NCBI GenBank assembly: GCA_002305915.1
Contig: DBRJ01000021.1
Location: 61,799-83,094, forward strand
From: Pelotomaculum sp. UBA1371
GTDB lineage: Bacteria > Bacillota > Desulfotomaculia > Desulfotomaculales > Pelotomaculaceae
DNA: 21,296 nt
Direction of reading: 5' to 3'
Both the position numbers and the translations under genes were made by a program. Positions 7,518 to 14,565 of this stretch are shown one piece after another; within the stretch, counting starts at the first letter, position 1, and every line of letters begins with the position of its first letter. Under the pieces are notes generated by a model. That model ran no database searches, was not told where the DNA came from, and was given only the letters and a program-made list of their open reading frames with translations.

Positions 7518-7630
7518 AAAGTAAGAAAGTTGCGGCGGCAAGAGGGAAATGGCAGGTTTTTAAGTAAAAATTCGCAAGGTATTAAAGAGGTTTTAAGGGA
7601 ATTAAGGAATTTGCAGATAGAGGTGAAAAG

Positions 7631-8377
7631 ATGTATTACCAGCAAAAGATTTTGGCTTTGGCCAAAATGTTGAAGAACTCCAACCTTACTTATGCCCTCA
7701 CCGGTGCCGGGATCAGCACCGAAAGCGGTATTCCCGACTTCCGCAGCCCCGGAACAGGCCTTTGGACAAAGCACGATCCCATTCAGGTTGCCTCTGTTTC
7801 CGCCCTCCTCCGGGACCCGGCTACCTTTTACAAAGTAAACCTGGAGCAATGGGTTGGTTTTACCAAAGCCAAGCCCAACGCTGCCCATTACGCGCTGGCC
7901 CGTTTGGAGAGGGACGGCCTTCTGGCAGGTGTGATCACTCAGAACATTGACGGCCTTCATTTGAAGGCGGGAACTCAAAAAGTCTGGGAAGTGCACGGAC
8001 ATCTGCGTACCTGCCACTGCCTTGATTGCGGGGAGAGCTATTCTTTTGACCATCTTGTCAGCCAGTACCGGGCCGGAACCGTTCCGCCCATTTGTGACAG
8101 GTGTCGGGGAGTGCTCCGCCTGGATGTGGTTTTATTTGAGGATCCCATGGGTGAGGATTTCCTCCACGCTACCCGTGCCCTGACGGGATGCAATCTGTTG
8201 CTTGTAATCGGCAGCAGCCTTCAGGTATACCCTGTGGCTTCGCTCCCGGAACGGGCCAGGCAGCTTGTCATTATCAATGAAGGCCACACCCCCTGGGACC
8301 TGCGGGCGAATCTAGTGATCAACGGCAAGGCGGGACAAGTTATGAGCGACTTGTTGTCAGTCCTGGACAGGGGATGA
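7631..8377 (+). CDS. cobB: NAD-dependent protein deacylase, Sir2 family
   Basis: Sir2 enzymes remove acetyl or acyl groups from protein lysines, splitting NAD to nicotinamide and O-acyl-ADP-ribose. The 248-aa length is typical of a bacterial sirtuin with no extension. Motifs in order: TGAGISTESGIPDFRS (24-39), GLW (43-45), TQNIDGLH (103-110), catalytic His122 in VHGH, a zinc site made of CLDC (130-133) and CDRC (155-158), and GSSLQVYPVA. The usual VLFGE motif reads VLFED, a small departure. ATG 7631 has AGAGGTG six bases upstream. The Ala-Arg-Tyr-Arg desuccinylase pocket is not visible (residues after the GLW motif are TKHDP), so deacetylation is more likely than desuccinylation. Confidence 0.95.
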   Translation: MYYQQKILALAKMLKNSNLTYALTGAGISTESGIPDFRSPGTGLWTKHDPIQVASVSALLRDPATFYKVNLEQWVGFTKAKPNAAHYALARLERDGLLAGVITQNIDGLHLKAGTQKVWEVHGHLRTCHCLDCGESYSFDHLVSQYRAGTVPPICDRCRGVLRLDVVLFEDPMGEDFLHATRALTGCNLLLVIGSSLQVYPVASLPERARQLVIINEGHTPWDLRANLVINGKAGQVMSDLLSVLDRG

Positions 8378-8600
8378 TACCCTCATTCAGCCGGGCTTAC
8401 GCTCAAGGTGTCAGCCTGCCCCCTTCTGCTGGTTCTGAACTGCTCGCATACCATTATATAGCCCGGCCCCTGATCCTGGTTCTTGCCGGAGGCTGGTAAT
8501 ATTGTCCTGTTGGAATCTTGAAAAAAGTTTTTTTAAAAGGGAAGGAAAAACTGAAAAAGACAGAATACTATGATAGAAAAAGAAAAAGGGGTGAACATTC

Positions 8601-9269
8601 ATAATACCCTTAAAGGACAATATTCCTTCCCGTAGTTACCCGATCGTAAATGTGCTCCTGATCGCGATTAATCTAGCGGTTTTTTTCTTTCAATTATCCC
8701 TGGGGAGAAACGTGGACAGCTATATCTTCACCTACGGAGTTATACCCGCACATCTGGTGGCCGAGGGTTTTACTTCAGAGCAGTTGGTCCGGCTTACAAC
8801 AGCTATGTTCCTGCACGGGGGCTGGTTTCATGCATTGAGCAACATGCTCTACCTCTGGATTTTCGGGGATAACGTGGAAGACCGGATGGGCCATTTAAAG
8901 TATCTGGTCTTTTACCTTTTGACCGGATATATTGCAACCATTGCCCATGTTCTCTATGCACCCTTCTCAGAATTACCTTTAATCGGCGCCAGCGGAGCCA
9001 TTGCAGGGGTTCTGGGCGCTTACCTGATCCTTTACCCGCGGGCTAAGGTACTCACCCTGGTTTTCGTTTTTATCTTTATTCAAATTATCCCGATTCCGGC
9101 CGTGGTCTTTCTGGGGTTCTGGTTTATTCTGCAGCTTCTTAACGGAACGGCCAGTCTTTCAGCCCAGGCTGCCCAGGGTGTTGCTTTCTGGGCGCATATT
9201 GGGGGTTTTATAGCCGGGATGTTGCTTGTAAAAATATTCAGCCGCCGGCAATACTATCCCCGGACGTAG
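8601..9269 (+). CDS. Rhomboid family intramembrane serine protease, probable ATA start
   Basis: A six-helix membrane protease that cuts substrates within the membrane. Family landmarks: GGWFHALSNMLYLW with Asn81 (counting from 8601), GASGA with catalytic Ser131, the IPIPA turn typical of this branch, and AHIGGF with catalytic His199. The first legal start is GTG 8652, but that would cut the conserved N-terminus. Reading back from it the frame gives IPLKDNIPSRSYPIVN, the usual opening of these proteins, with in-frame TGA at 8592. A strong AAGGGGTG ribosome site lies 7 bases before ATA 8601, and no ribosome site fits 8652. I therefore start the gene at 8601 (222 aa), either as true ATA initiation or as an ATG changed by mutation or sequencing error. 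A terminator follows at 9276. Confidence 0.9.
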   Translation: MIPLKDNIPSRSYPIVNVLLIAINLAVFFFQLSLGRNVDSYIFTYGVIPAHLVAEGFTSEQLVRLTTAMFLHGGWFHALSNMLYLWIFGDNVEDRMGHLKYLVFYLLTGYIATIAHVLYAPFSELPLIGASGAIAGVLGAYLILYPRAKVLTLVFVFIFIQIIPIPAVVFLGFWFILQLLNGTASLSAQAAQGVAFWAHIGGFIAGMLLVKIFSRRQYYPRT

Positions 9270-9275
9270 AAAACG

Positions 9276-9310
9276 ACCGCCCCGGACCCAGAAATTGCCG
9301 GGTGGTTTTT
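9276..9310 (+). terminator. Intrinsic terminator after the rhomboid gene
   Basis: ACCGCCCCGG (9276-9285) pairs with CCGGGTGGT (9298-9306) with one G-T pair and one bulged C, followed by TTTTT (9306-9310). AAAAC before the stem makes it somewhat symmetrical. Confidence 0.8.
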
Positions 9311-9491
9311 CACGGCCGGGGGTAGTATACTTTTTAAATAGATACAGTCGCTGAGTTGGAGTAACATTGTTCCAGGGTTAAAAGAAGCGGCTTTTTGTTT
9401 TTTTGATTGTTTTGCAAGGTTGCCATTCTTGCTTAAAAAGCGCGGTTTATTACCTGGTGTAAGGGTGTAATAACAGAGCGGAGGTGGAAAA

Positions 9492-9677
9492 TTGATTAGA
9501 TACTTTTGTGAATGCGGCAATGACGATCCCGATCTCTTTGACGTTTATGTTACCCAGGGCGATCTCTGCGATATTCTAACCGTTGTATGCAAGCAGTGTG
9601 GAGATATCAGAGAAGACTTTGTAGCCTGCAACAGGGATTCCATAATGTTAAGACAATACATGCCCAACTCTGCCTGA
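9492..9677 (+). CDS. 61-aa small protein with a zinc-ribbon-like Cys pattern
   Basis: TTG start at 9492 with GGAGGT about 7 bases upstream, a strong site that supports this codon. The 61-aa product carries CECGND near its N-terminus (Cys6 and Cys8) and a second pair, CKQCGD, in the middle, plus two lone cysteines. Two Cys pairs about 25 residues apart resemble a treble-clef or rubredoxin-like zinc ribbon, although the first pair is CxC rather than CxxC. The C-terminus (SIMLRQYMPNSA) is polar. I do not recognise a family. It stands alone after the rhomboid terminator and is convergent with the 38-aa gene at 9776. Confidence 0.7.
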   Translation: MIRYFCECGNDDPDLFDVYVTQGDLCDILTVVCKQCGDIREDFVACNRDSIMLRQYMPNSA

Positions 9678-9775
9678 GAGCAGGGTTTTTTTCTGTGCCC
9701 GGCTGTCGGCGGCTCTTTATAAAGAATCAGGTTTACCCCGGAAAGGAAGGGGAGAAACCGGGCAGGCATGCTGAT

Positions 9776-9892
9776 TTAAAACCAGTCAAAGATTTCCTCC
9801 TCTTCAGCTTCTTCCATGATTCTCACATAATCCTGCGAAGCTTCTTCATTTGCTTCCAGATCTTTCAAGTTCATTTCTTTTTTTTCTTTCAA
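9776..9892 (-). CDS. 38-aa acidic small protein, unknown function
   Basis: Translated by hand on the minus strand: TTG 9892-9890 to TAA 9778-9776. GGGAGG lies 8 bases before the TTG, a near-ideal ribosome site. The peptide is very polar: a lysine-rich start (KEKKEMNLKDLE), a helix-forming middle, an acidic run EEAEEEE, and the ending IFDWF. The basic head, acidic tail and aromatic C-terminus suggest a helical, protein-binding peptide. No family is recognised. Evidence is the ribosome site and the non-random composition; the length alone would not support it. Confidence 0.6.
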   Translation of the reverse strand: MKEKKEMNLKDLEANEEASQDYVRIMEEAEEEEIFDWF

Positions 9893-10183
9893 GCTGCTCA
9901 CCTCCCTTAACAAACTTCAATTATCATTAAATATCTTTGATTTCCCAGGTTTTTTACTTCGTATTCTGATGGATTGTCTCCTAATTATTTTATGTAGTTT
10001 TCCCCGGTTTATCCAAGCCCTATAGAACATCTACCCTTCCATCCAAACTAAAAAGGCATGTTTGCTGGAAATGACCGTAAGGCCTGCTTTTTAAGGCAGA
10101 AACCCTGACCCTGGGAAAAGTCTCCGAATATACTGTATTAGCCAAAGATAGCGGGGGGTTAACTAAATGGGATAATTCTTTTT

Positions 10184-10933
10184 GTGCACGGAATGGGCCA
10201 CAGTTTTGACAGGTTTTACTGGAAGGACTGGGCGGCGCCCCTTAGAGTCAGGCTGGCTGAAAAGGGGCTTGATTTAGGTGAGAAACATTTTGGGGGGGTC
10301 TATTATTACGACCTGGTGCCGGGCCCCAGGGAGGAAGTGGCAGCTGAGGAACAGGTTCAAATCCAGTTGCTGGGTTTAAGGGAAAGGGCTATCGGCGAGC
10401 TGGGTATACTGCGCGTCCCCTTTGCCAGGGGAATTGAAACTGTTAAAAAGCTTGCCGATTATATAATTGATAATTTTGGTGATATATTTGCTTATCTATA
10501 CCTGGAAAATACCCGCATTGCAGTAAATGACCGTCTCTACGAGGCCATTGGCGCAAGCAACGGGCCGGTTCACCTGATTGGCTACAGTCTGGGTTCCCTT
10601 GTCTGTTACTGCGCTCTCAAAGAAAACAAGGAGGCGGCCCAAAAAGTCTCCCAGTTAATCATGGTGGGCAGCCCGCTTTACTGGTTCAAAGCAGCTGTGG
10701 CTGAGTGCGTCGGCCTGGAATCAAGGCCTGCGGTGGGACGCTTCAGTAATATTGCCGGTATTCTGGATATCGCCTGGCCCCAGGCTGTGCCCGGGGTGAT
10801 TGGGGGACTGGATCAAAACATTGAATTCACAATTAACCTCTTTGATCCCATTAAAGGGCACAGGGAGTATTTCAAAAAAGAAGAAGGCCTGGGGGTCATC
10901 GCTACGGAACTGTTGAAATGCTGGAACAGATAA
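10184..10933 (+). CDS. Alpha/beta-hydrolase fold protein (lipase/esterase-like)
   Basis: A serine hydrolase of unknown substrate. The first strand and oxyanion segment is LFVHGMGHS, the nucleophile elbow is GYSLGS (Ser about 135 from GTG 10184), and the late acid and base are probably Asp in NLFDPIKG and His in GHREYF. A short insert carries several charged helices. From GTG 10184 the protein is 249 aa, but this start cuts through the first beta strand. In-frame codons before it read NGIILF, which belongs to that strand. The only ribosome site, GGGGGG at 10152-10157, fits ATG 10167, which is out of frame: ATG GGA TAA. One extra G after ATGGG would restore MGIILFVHGMG. So either one base is missing or an unusual codon is used. 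The gene converges on the DUF3243 gene. Confidence 0.85.
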   Translation: MHGMGHSFDRFYWKDWAAPLRVRLAEKGLDLGEKHFGGVYYYDLVPGPREEVAAEEQVQIQLLGLRERAIGELGILRVPFARGIETVKKLADYIIDNFGDIFAYLYLENTRIAVNDRLYEAIGASNGPVHLIGYSLGSLVCYCALKENKEAAQKVSQLIMVGSPLYWFKAAVAECVGLESRPAVGRFSNIAGILDIAWPQAVPGVIGGLDQNIEFTINLFDPIKGHREYFKKEEGLGVIATELLKCWNR

Positions 10934-10962
10934 GCCGGTTCCTTTGCGGGGTACCCCCCCCG

Positions 10963-11044
10963 AGTATTGAAACTGTGCAGGATAAGCGCCCTCCAGGGCC
11001 TGTACACGCTGTTTTTGGTCCCCTCTAAGTATTGAAACAGTGCA
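10963..11044. repeat. Two 17-bp direct repeats, 65 bp apart, CRISPR-like end
   Basis: AGTATTGAAACTGTGCA (10963-10979) and AGTATTGAAACAGTGCA (11028-11044) differ at one base. Each is preceded by a C-rich run (CCCCCCCCG and CCCCTCTA). The period of 65 and the ending ATTGAAAC (GTTTCAAT on the other strand) resemble a CRISPR repeat unit with spacer. However, the similarity runs 6 bases past the GAAAC end and there are only two copies, with no cas gene in the window. Best described as an unexplained direct repeat in a convergent intergenic region. Confidence 0.5.
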
Positions 11045-11049
11045 AACAA

Positions 11050-11090
11050 CTGGAAACCGCTCCATCGGGCGATGGGCGGTTTCCAGATTT
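11050..11090. terminator. Bidirectional terminator hairpin between convergent genes
   Basis: CTGGAAACCGC (11050-11060) plus CCATC pairs with GATGG plus GCGGTTTCCAG (ending 11086), giving a 16-bp stem with one bulged T and a GGGC loop. ATTTATT follows on the plus strand and TTGTTTGC on the minus strand, so it serves both the hydrolase gene and the DUF3243 gene. Confidence 0.8.
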
Positions 11091-11343
11091 ATTGCCGGGT
11101 TGCCAGCCTGGTCATGAGGTTTGCCAGTACCTGTCTTTCATCCTGGTTGGCCACGTCCCAGAGTTCCTTTACCGCTTTTTGCTCCGGATTTGCCGGCGGC
11201 ACGTTCTGTGCCAGCAGATCTCCCACCTGCTGGGCTATGGAACCGATTTGATTCCTTGATATACCCAGTTCCTCGGCAAATTCTACAGCTTGCCCCAATG
11301 TTTTTTTCCAGCTTTCCCAGTTGGAGTTGGCCAGGTTCAACAT
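11089..11343 (-). CDS. DUF3243 (YmfJ-like) protein
   Basis: A small soluble helical protein matching the DUF3243 family, represented by B. subtilis YmfJ, whose function is unknown. Landmarks: NWESWKKTLGQAVEFAEELG, the IGSIAQQVGDLLAQNVPPAN block, ELWDVANQDERQVLANLM, and a short tail. The frame extends back to GTG 11358, but that codon overlaps its own AAGGAG site. ATG 11343-11341 is 14 bases from AAGGAG, longer than ideal yet workable, and gives 84 aa, the usual family size. Either start leaves the domain intact. The gene stands alone and its 3' end meets the hairpin at 11050-11090. Confidence 0.85.
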   Translation of the reverse strand: MLNLANSNWESWKKTLGQAVEFAEELGISRNQIGSIAQQVGDLLAQNVPPANPEQKAVKELWDVANQDERQVLANLMTRLATRQ

Positions 11344-11770
11344 ACTTAATTTATTCACTCCTTTATCCCTTAGATGCTCATAGTTTTAACCGGCAGCTCC
11401 TTTTTATGCATATTCTGGATCATAAAAGCAATTTATTTCTTGGGCCCGGCCGTTTATGCCGGCCGTAGACCCTGTATTGTGACGATCTAAGGCAGGCAGC
11501 AGCCTGCGGTGCAAAGTTGTTTTGGAAACAGGGCCAGGCTTATCTGAGAAGGGAGCTGTGCTACATAACTAGCAAGACCGGGTGTTTAAGATAATGTCCA
11601 ACCAGTCTGCTGTCCGGCGCCGGTTTGATCTGCCTGACAACGTATTCCACCCTGCTTTTTATGTTATAATACAGGAAAATAAACACAGCTGTTGCGGCTG
11701 CTGCAACGGAAGGACGGAGAAGCGGATTGAGCGTTCCAAAATACAATGAACAGGGGTGGGTCAAGCTGTT
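11344..11770. other. Intergenic region upstream of tsaD
   Basis: No protein gene is convincing here. Two GC-rich hairpins are visible: CGGCCG (11447-11452)/CGGCCG (11460-11465) and GCAGGC (11492-11497)/GCCTGC (11502-11507, 4-base loop). Neither has a T tract. An extended -10 for tsaD lies at 11662-11670, and a small GTTGC/GCAAC hairpin follows in the tsaD leader. Confidence 0.5.
11662..11670 (+). promoter_or_regulatory. Extended -10 promoter for tsaD
   Basis: TGTTATAAT: a perfect TATAAT (11665-11670) with the TGn extension. No matching -35 lies at 16-18 bases, as expected for an extended -10 promoter. The predicted start near 11677 gives a leader of about 94 bases. Confidence 0.6.
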
Positions 11771-12838
11771 ATGAGCGTTGTAATTCTTGCCCTGGAAACA
11801 TCCTGTGATGAAACTGCGGCGGCTGTGGTTGTCGATGGGTGTCAGGTGCTGTCAAATATCATCTCCTCCCAGATAGATGTCCATAAAAAGTTCGGCGGGG
11901 TTGTGCCTGAAGTGGCTTCACGGAAGCACCTGGAGCGGTTTAACCAGGTTGTGGCGGAAGCGCTTTCAACAGCGGGGCTGGACTACAAAGACCTTGACGC
12001 AGTGGCGGTTACGTACGGGCCCGGGCTGGTAGGGGCGCTTCTTGTGGGTGTTTCGGCAGCAAAAGCTATGGCTTTTGGCCTGGACATACCCCTGCTGGGG
12101 ATAAACCACCTGGAGGGTCATATTTATGCTAATTTTTTGACTGAGCCGCAGCTGGATTTCCCCTCGCTCTGCCTGGTGGTTTCCGGCGGCCATACCGACC
12201 TGGTTTATATCCAAAAACACGGTAGTTACCGGGTTCTGGGGAGTACCAGAGATGATGCGGCGGGTGAGGCCTTTGACAAGGTTGCCAGGACCATGGGCCT
12301 GGGCTATCCGGGGGGGCCCCTGATCGACCGTCTGGCCCGGGCGGGTGACCCGGAAGCTTTCAGCCTGCCCAGGGCCTACCTGGAGGAGGGCAGTCTCGAT
12401 TTCAGTTTCAGCGGTCTCAAGTCATCAGTCATCAATGCATTGAACCGCGCCTCACGGCAAGGTCAAGTGATCAAGAAAGAAGATCTGGCGGCTTCCTTCC
12501 AGAAAGCGGTTACCGATGTGCTGGTTGACAAAACCCTGTTAGCGGCAAGGAATATGGGGGTTTCAACTATTTTACTGGCCGGGGGGGTAGCAGCGAATGC
12601 CGGGTTGCGGTCCGACCTTGTGTCAAGAGCACGCCGGGAATCCCGCCGGGTGGTGATCCCGGCGCCGCTGCTTTGCACGGACAACGCCGCCATGGTTGCC
12701 TGCGCCGCTTATTTCAAATACCTGCGGGGCGATTTAGCTCCATTGACTTTGAATGCCGTGCCGGACCTCAAGCTTGGAGAGGAAAGATACGAGGGTAATT
12801 TCCGGGGAAGGGTATATAGGACAGACCAGTATAGCTAA
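11771..12838 (+). CDS. tsaD: tRNA N6-threonylcarbamoyladenosine synthase catalytic subunit TsaD
   Basis: TsaD (Gcp/Kae1/YgjD) transfers the threonylcarbamoyl group from TC-AMP to A37 of ANN-decoding tRNAs, working with TsaB and TsaE; it is nearly universal. This copy is complete. Visible: ETSCDETAAAVV near the start, the metal-site HLEGH (His113 and His117), VVSGGHTDLV, the GEAFDKVARTMGLGYPGGP segment, FSFSGLKS, LAGGVAANAGLR, and CTDNAAMVA with the last metal ligand Asp. GTG 11756 opens the frame but has no fitting ribosome site; ATG 11771 lies about 12 bases after AGGGGTGG and gives MSVVILALETSCDET, the normal N-terminus (355 aa). The usual tsaE-tsaB-rimI neighbours are absent here. The stop codon lies in a small AT-rich hairpin. 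Confidence 0.97.
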   Translation: MSVVILALETSCDETAAAVVVDGCQVLSNIISSQIDVHKKFGGVVPEVASRKHLERFNQVVAEALSTAGLDYKDLDAVAVTYGPGLVGALLVGVSAAKAMAFGLDIPLLGINHLEGHIYANFLTEPQLDFPSLCLVVSGGHTDLVYIQKHGSYRVLGSTRDDAAGEAFDKVARTMGLGYPGGPLIDRLARAGDPEAFSLPRAYLEEGSLDFSFSGLKSSVINALNRASRQGQVIKKEDLAASFQKAVTDVLVDKTLLAARNMGVSTILLAGGVAANAGLRSDLVSRARRESRRVVIPAPLLCTDNAAMVACAAYFKYLRGDLAPLTLNAVPDLKLGEERYEGNFRGRVYRTDQYS

Positions 12839-12848
12839 AATAGCTATA
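12830..12848 (+). terminator. Weak AT-rich hairpin at the tsaD stop
   Basis: TATAGCTA (12830-12837), AAA, TAGCTATA (12841-12848): a perfect 8-bp palindrome spanning the stop codon, followed by TTAATAATTTTC. The stem is AT-rich and its loop is only three bases, so it is at best a weak terminator. Confidence 0.35.
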
Positions 12849-12932
12849 TTAATAATTTTCTTCGATTTTTTTCGACCTTTGCTGGATGGTTGTCTGAATT
12901 ATGTAAAAGCTGAAAATACTAAAGGATGCAAG

Positions 12933-13064
12933 TTATCCCCATGTTATACTGTCGAATATTTTTATAATACAAGGTAATAACTCGTAATATAGATAAAATA
13001 TGGATAAAACAAGGGTTCTGTGGATGGTTGTTCCTGTGGATAATGTGTATAAGTCTGTTAATAA
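12933..13064. promoter_or_regulatory. Cluster of DnaA-box-like sites in AT-rich DNA
   Basis: Compared with TTATCCACA: 12933-12941 TTATCCCCA (plus, one mismatch); on the minus strand 12999-13007 TTATCCATA (one), 13019-13027 CCATCCACA (two), 13035-13043 TTATCCACA (exact), 13044-13052 TTATACACA (one, directly adjacent, and a match to TTATNCACA), 13056-13064 TTATTAACA (two). Most point the same way. An AT-rich stretch with TATAAT (12963-12968) lies between the first and second sites. This looks like a DnaA-binding region: a secondary cluster, a DnaA-controlled promoter for the gene at 13088, or less likely an origin, since no dnaA or dnaN gene is in the window. Confidence 0.55.
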
Positions 13065-13087
13065 CTTGTGATTCAAGGGGTTTGCCT

Positions 13088-14461
13088 GTGGGTGAATATT
13101 TGGAAACAAAAAATGCTCCGGACGCAGCGCAAAGGATCCTTTTCGAGAGCGTTGCAGCTAATACCCTGCCCCTTACCTCCAGCTGCAATGTTCACTGCGT
13201 ATTTTGTTCCCACCGGAATAATCCCCCCGGGGTAAAGGCCTACCGCATCCCCCCCCGCAGCTTGGAAGATGTCAAAAAAGATCTGTGTGCCCTGGACCCC
13301 GCAAAACCAATTATCATTGGTGAATCAGCCACCAAAATAATCGAAGGAGAGCCCTTTACCCATCCCGCCCTGGCGGAAATTCTCCAAATGCTTCGCCTTC
13401 ACTTTCCCCGCACGCCCGTTCAAATTACAACTAACGGCAGCCTGCTTGACGAGAAAAAGGTGAAGATGTTGAAAAAGCTGGGCAACGTGGTTGTTTATCT
13501 TTCATTGAACAGCTCAGGGGTCAAGGGCAGGATGGCATTGATGGCTGATCAGCAGGGACTGCAGGCTATTCAAAGCGCAGTCCTCCTGCAAAGGTACGGG
13601 GTACCCTTTCATGGCAGTGTTGTGGCCCTGCCCCACCTGGTGGGATGGAAGGATCTCGCAGAGACCGTAAAATACCTGAGCGCCTGCGGGGCTGAGACCG
13701 TTCGTGTTTTCCTGCCCGGTTTTTCCTCCCTGGCAGCCCCGGGACTAAAGTTTAAACCTTCTCTGTGGAAAGAAATCAAGATGTTTATTAAAAGTCTCAG
13801 AGGGGAGGTCAGGGCGCCAGTCACCTGTGAACCACCCCTGCTTGAAAGACTTGAGCCGGAAGTTGCAGGTGTGATTGCAGCTTCACCGGCAGAACTGGCG
13901 GGAGTTCGGACAGGTGACATTATTGAAACCGTGAATGGTTCCAGGGTTCATACCCGGGTACAGGCTTTCAGACAAATCACCAGGAACGGGTCGCCCCTGC
14001 TTGAATTAAGAAGAGAAGGACAGCCATTAACTGTTCAGGTTCAAAAGGAACCTGGCCAGAGGTCCGGAATGGTGCTGGACTATGATCTGGACCCGGCCCT
14101 GATCGATGACCTGGGCCGTGCCCTGCGGCGTCACAGGGTTGAGGGCGCGCTGGTTTTGACGTCGGAGCTGGCGGGGCCGCTGCTGGACCTGGCTCTCCGG
14201 CAGTTTTGGAAAGAGGGGCGGTTATTGGAACTTGTTGTAGTCAAAAATCTTTTTTTTGCTGGGAATATATGCGTAGCCGGGCTTTTGACCGTGTCAGATT
14301 TTGAGGCGGCTGTTGCTGCGTTTCTGGAAAGGAAGTCCCGTCAAAAGCCGCCTCTGGTCCTTTTACCCGGTGTTGCCTTCGACAGCCGGGGCATGGACAT
14401 CACGGGAAGATCTTACCTGGAACTGGAGGAGCGCTTCGGGCTGCCCTGTGAGGTCCTGTGA
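13088..14461 (+). CDS. Radical SAM protein with PDZ and DUF512-like C-terminal domains
   Basis: A 457-aa protein of unknown reaction. N-terminal radical SAM domain: SSCNVHCVFC gives the CX3CX2C cluster ligands Cys33, Cys37 and Cys40, followed by barrel elements such as PVQITTNGSLLDE and VVVYLSLNSSG. A PDZ-like domain (about 258-325) carries AASPAELAGVRTGDIIETVN. The last 120 residues resemble the DUF512 domain: VVVKNLFFAGNICVAGLL, then LVLLPGVAFDSRGMDITG. DUF512 proteins known to me place PDZ before the radical SAM part, so this order is unusual. The frame opens at 13028, but GTG 13088 has AAGGGG 7 bases upstream and avoids translating the DnaA-box cluster. It is not close enough to tsaD to be clearly in its operon. 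Confidence 0.85.
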   Translation: MGEYLETKNAPDAAQRILFESVAANTLPLTSSCNVHCVFCSHRNNPPGVKAYRIPPRSLEDVKKDLCALDPAKPIIIGESATKIIEGEPFTHPALAEILQMLRLHFPRTPVQITTNGSLLDEKKVKMLKKLGNVVVYLSLNSSGVKGRMALMADQQGLQAIQSAVLLQRYGVPFHGSVVALPHLVGWKDLAETVKYLSACGAETVRVFLPGFSSLAAPGLKFKPSLWKEIKMFIKSLRGEVRAPVTCEPPLLERLEPEVAGVIAASPAELAGVRTGDIIETVNGSRVHTRVQAFRQITRNGSPLLELRREGQPLTVQVQKEPGQRSGMVLDYDLDPALIDDLGRALRRHRVEGALVLTSELAGPLLDLALRQFWKEGRLLELVVVKNLFFAGNICVAGLLTVSDFEAAVAAFLERKSRQKPPLVLLPGVAFDSRGMDITGRSYLELEERFGLPCEVL

Positions 14462-14565
14462 AAATTTAGATCTTTAGATTTTTCCGTAAAGCTTTAGGCC
14501 TAGGTGCAGGGAAGCAACGGGAAATGTTGAATATAAAATAACTAAAGAAAGGGGGTTTTAAGAGA

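Noticed and set aside
7292..8053. 253-codon open frame on the minus strand
   Set aside because: Overlaps the PP-loop and sirtuin genes, which are both well supported; the product matches nothing and has no ribosome site I can see.
10963..11044. Calling the direct repeats a CRISPR array
   Set aside because: Only two copies, similarity continues past the presumed repeat end, and no cas genes are present; kept as a repeat and a finding instead.
12933..13064. Calling the site the chromosomal origin oriC
   Set aside because: No dnaA, dnaN, rpmH or gidA-type neighbours are in the window; a secondary DnaA site is the more careful statement.
13028..13087. Upstream extension of the radical SAM gene to 13028
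   Set aside because: It would translate the DnaA-box cluster; GTG 13088 has a good AAGGGG site and gives a sensible N-terminus.
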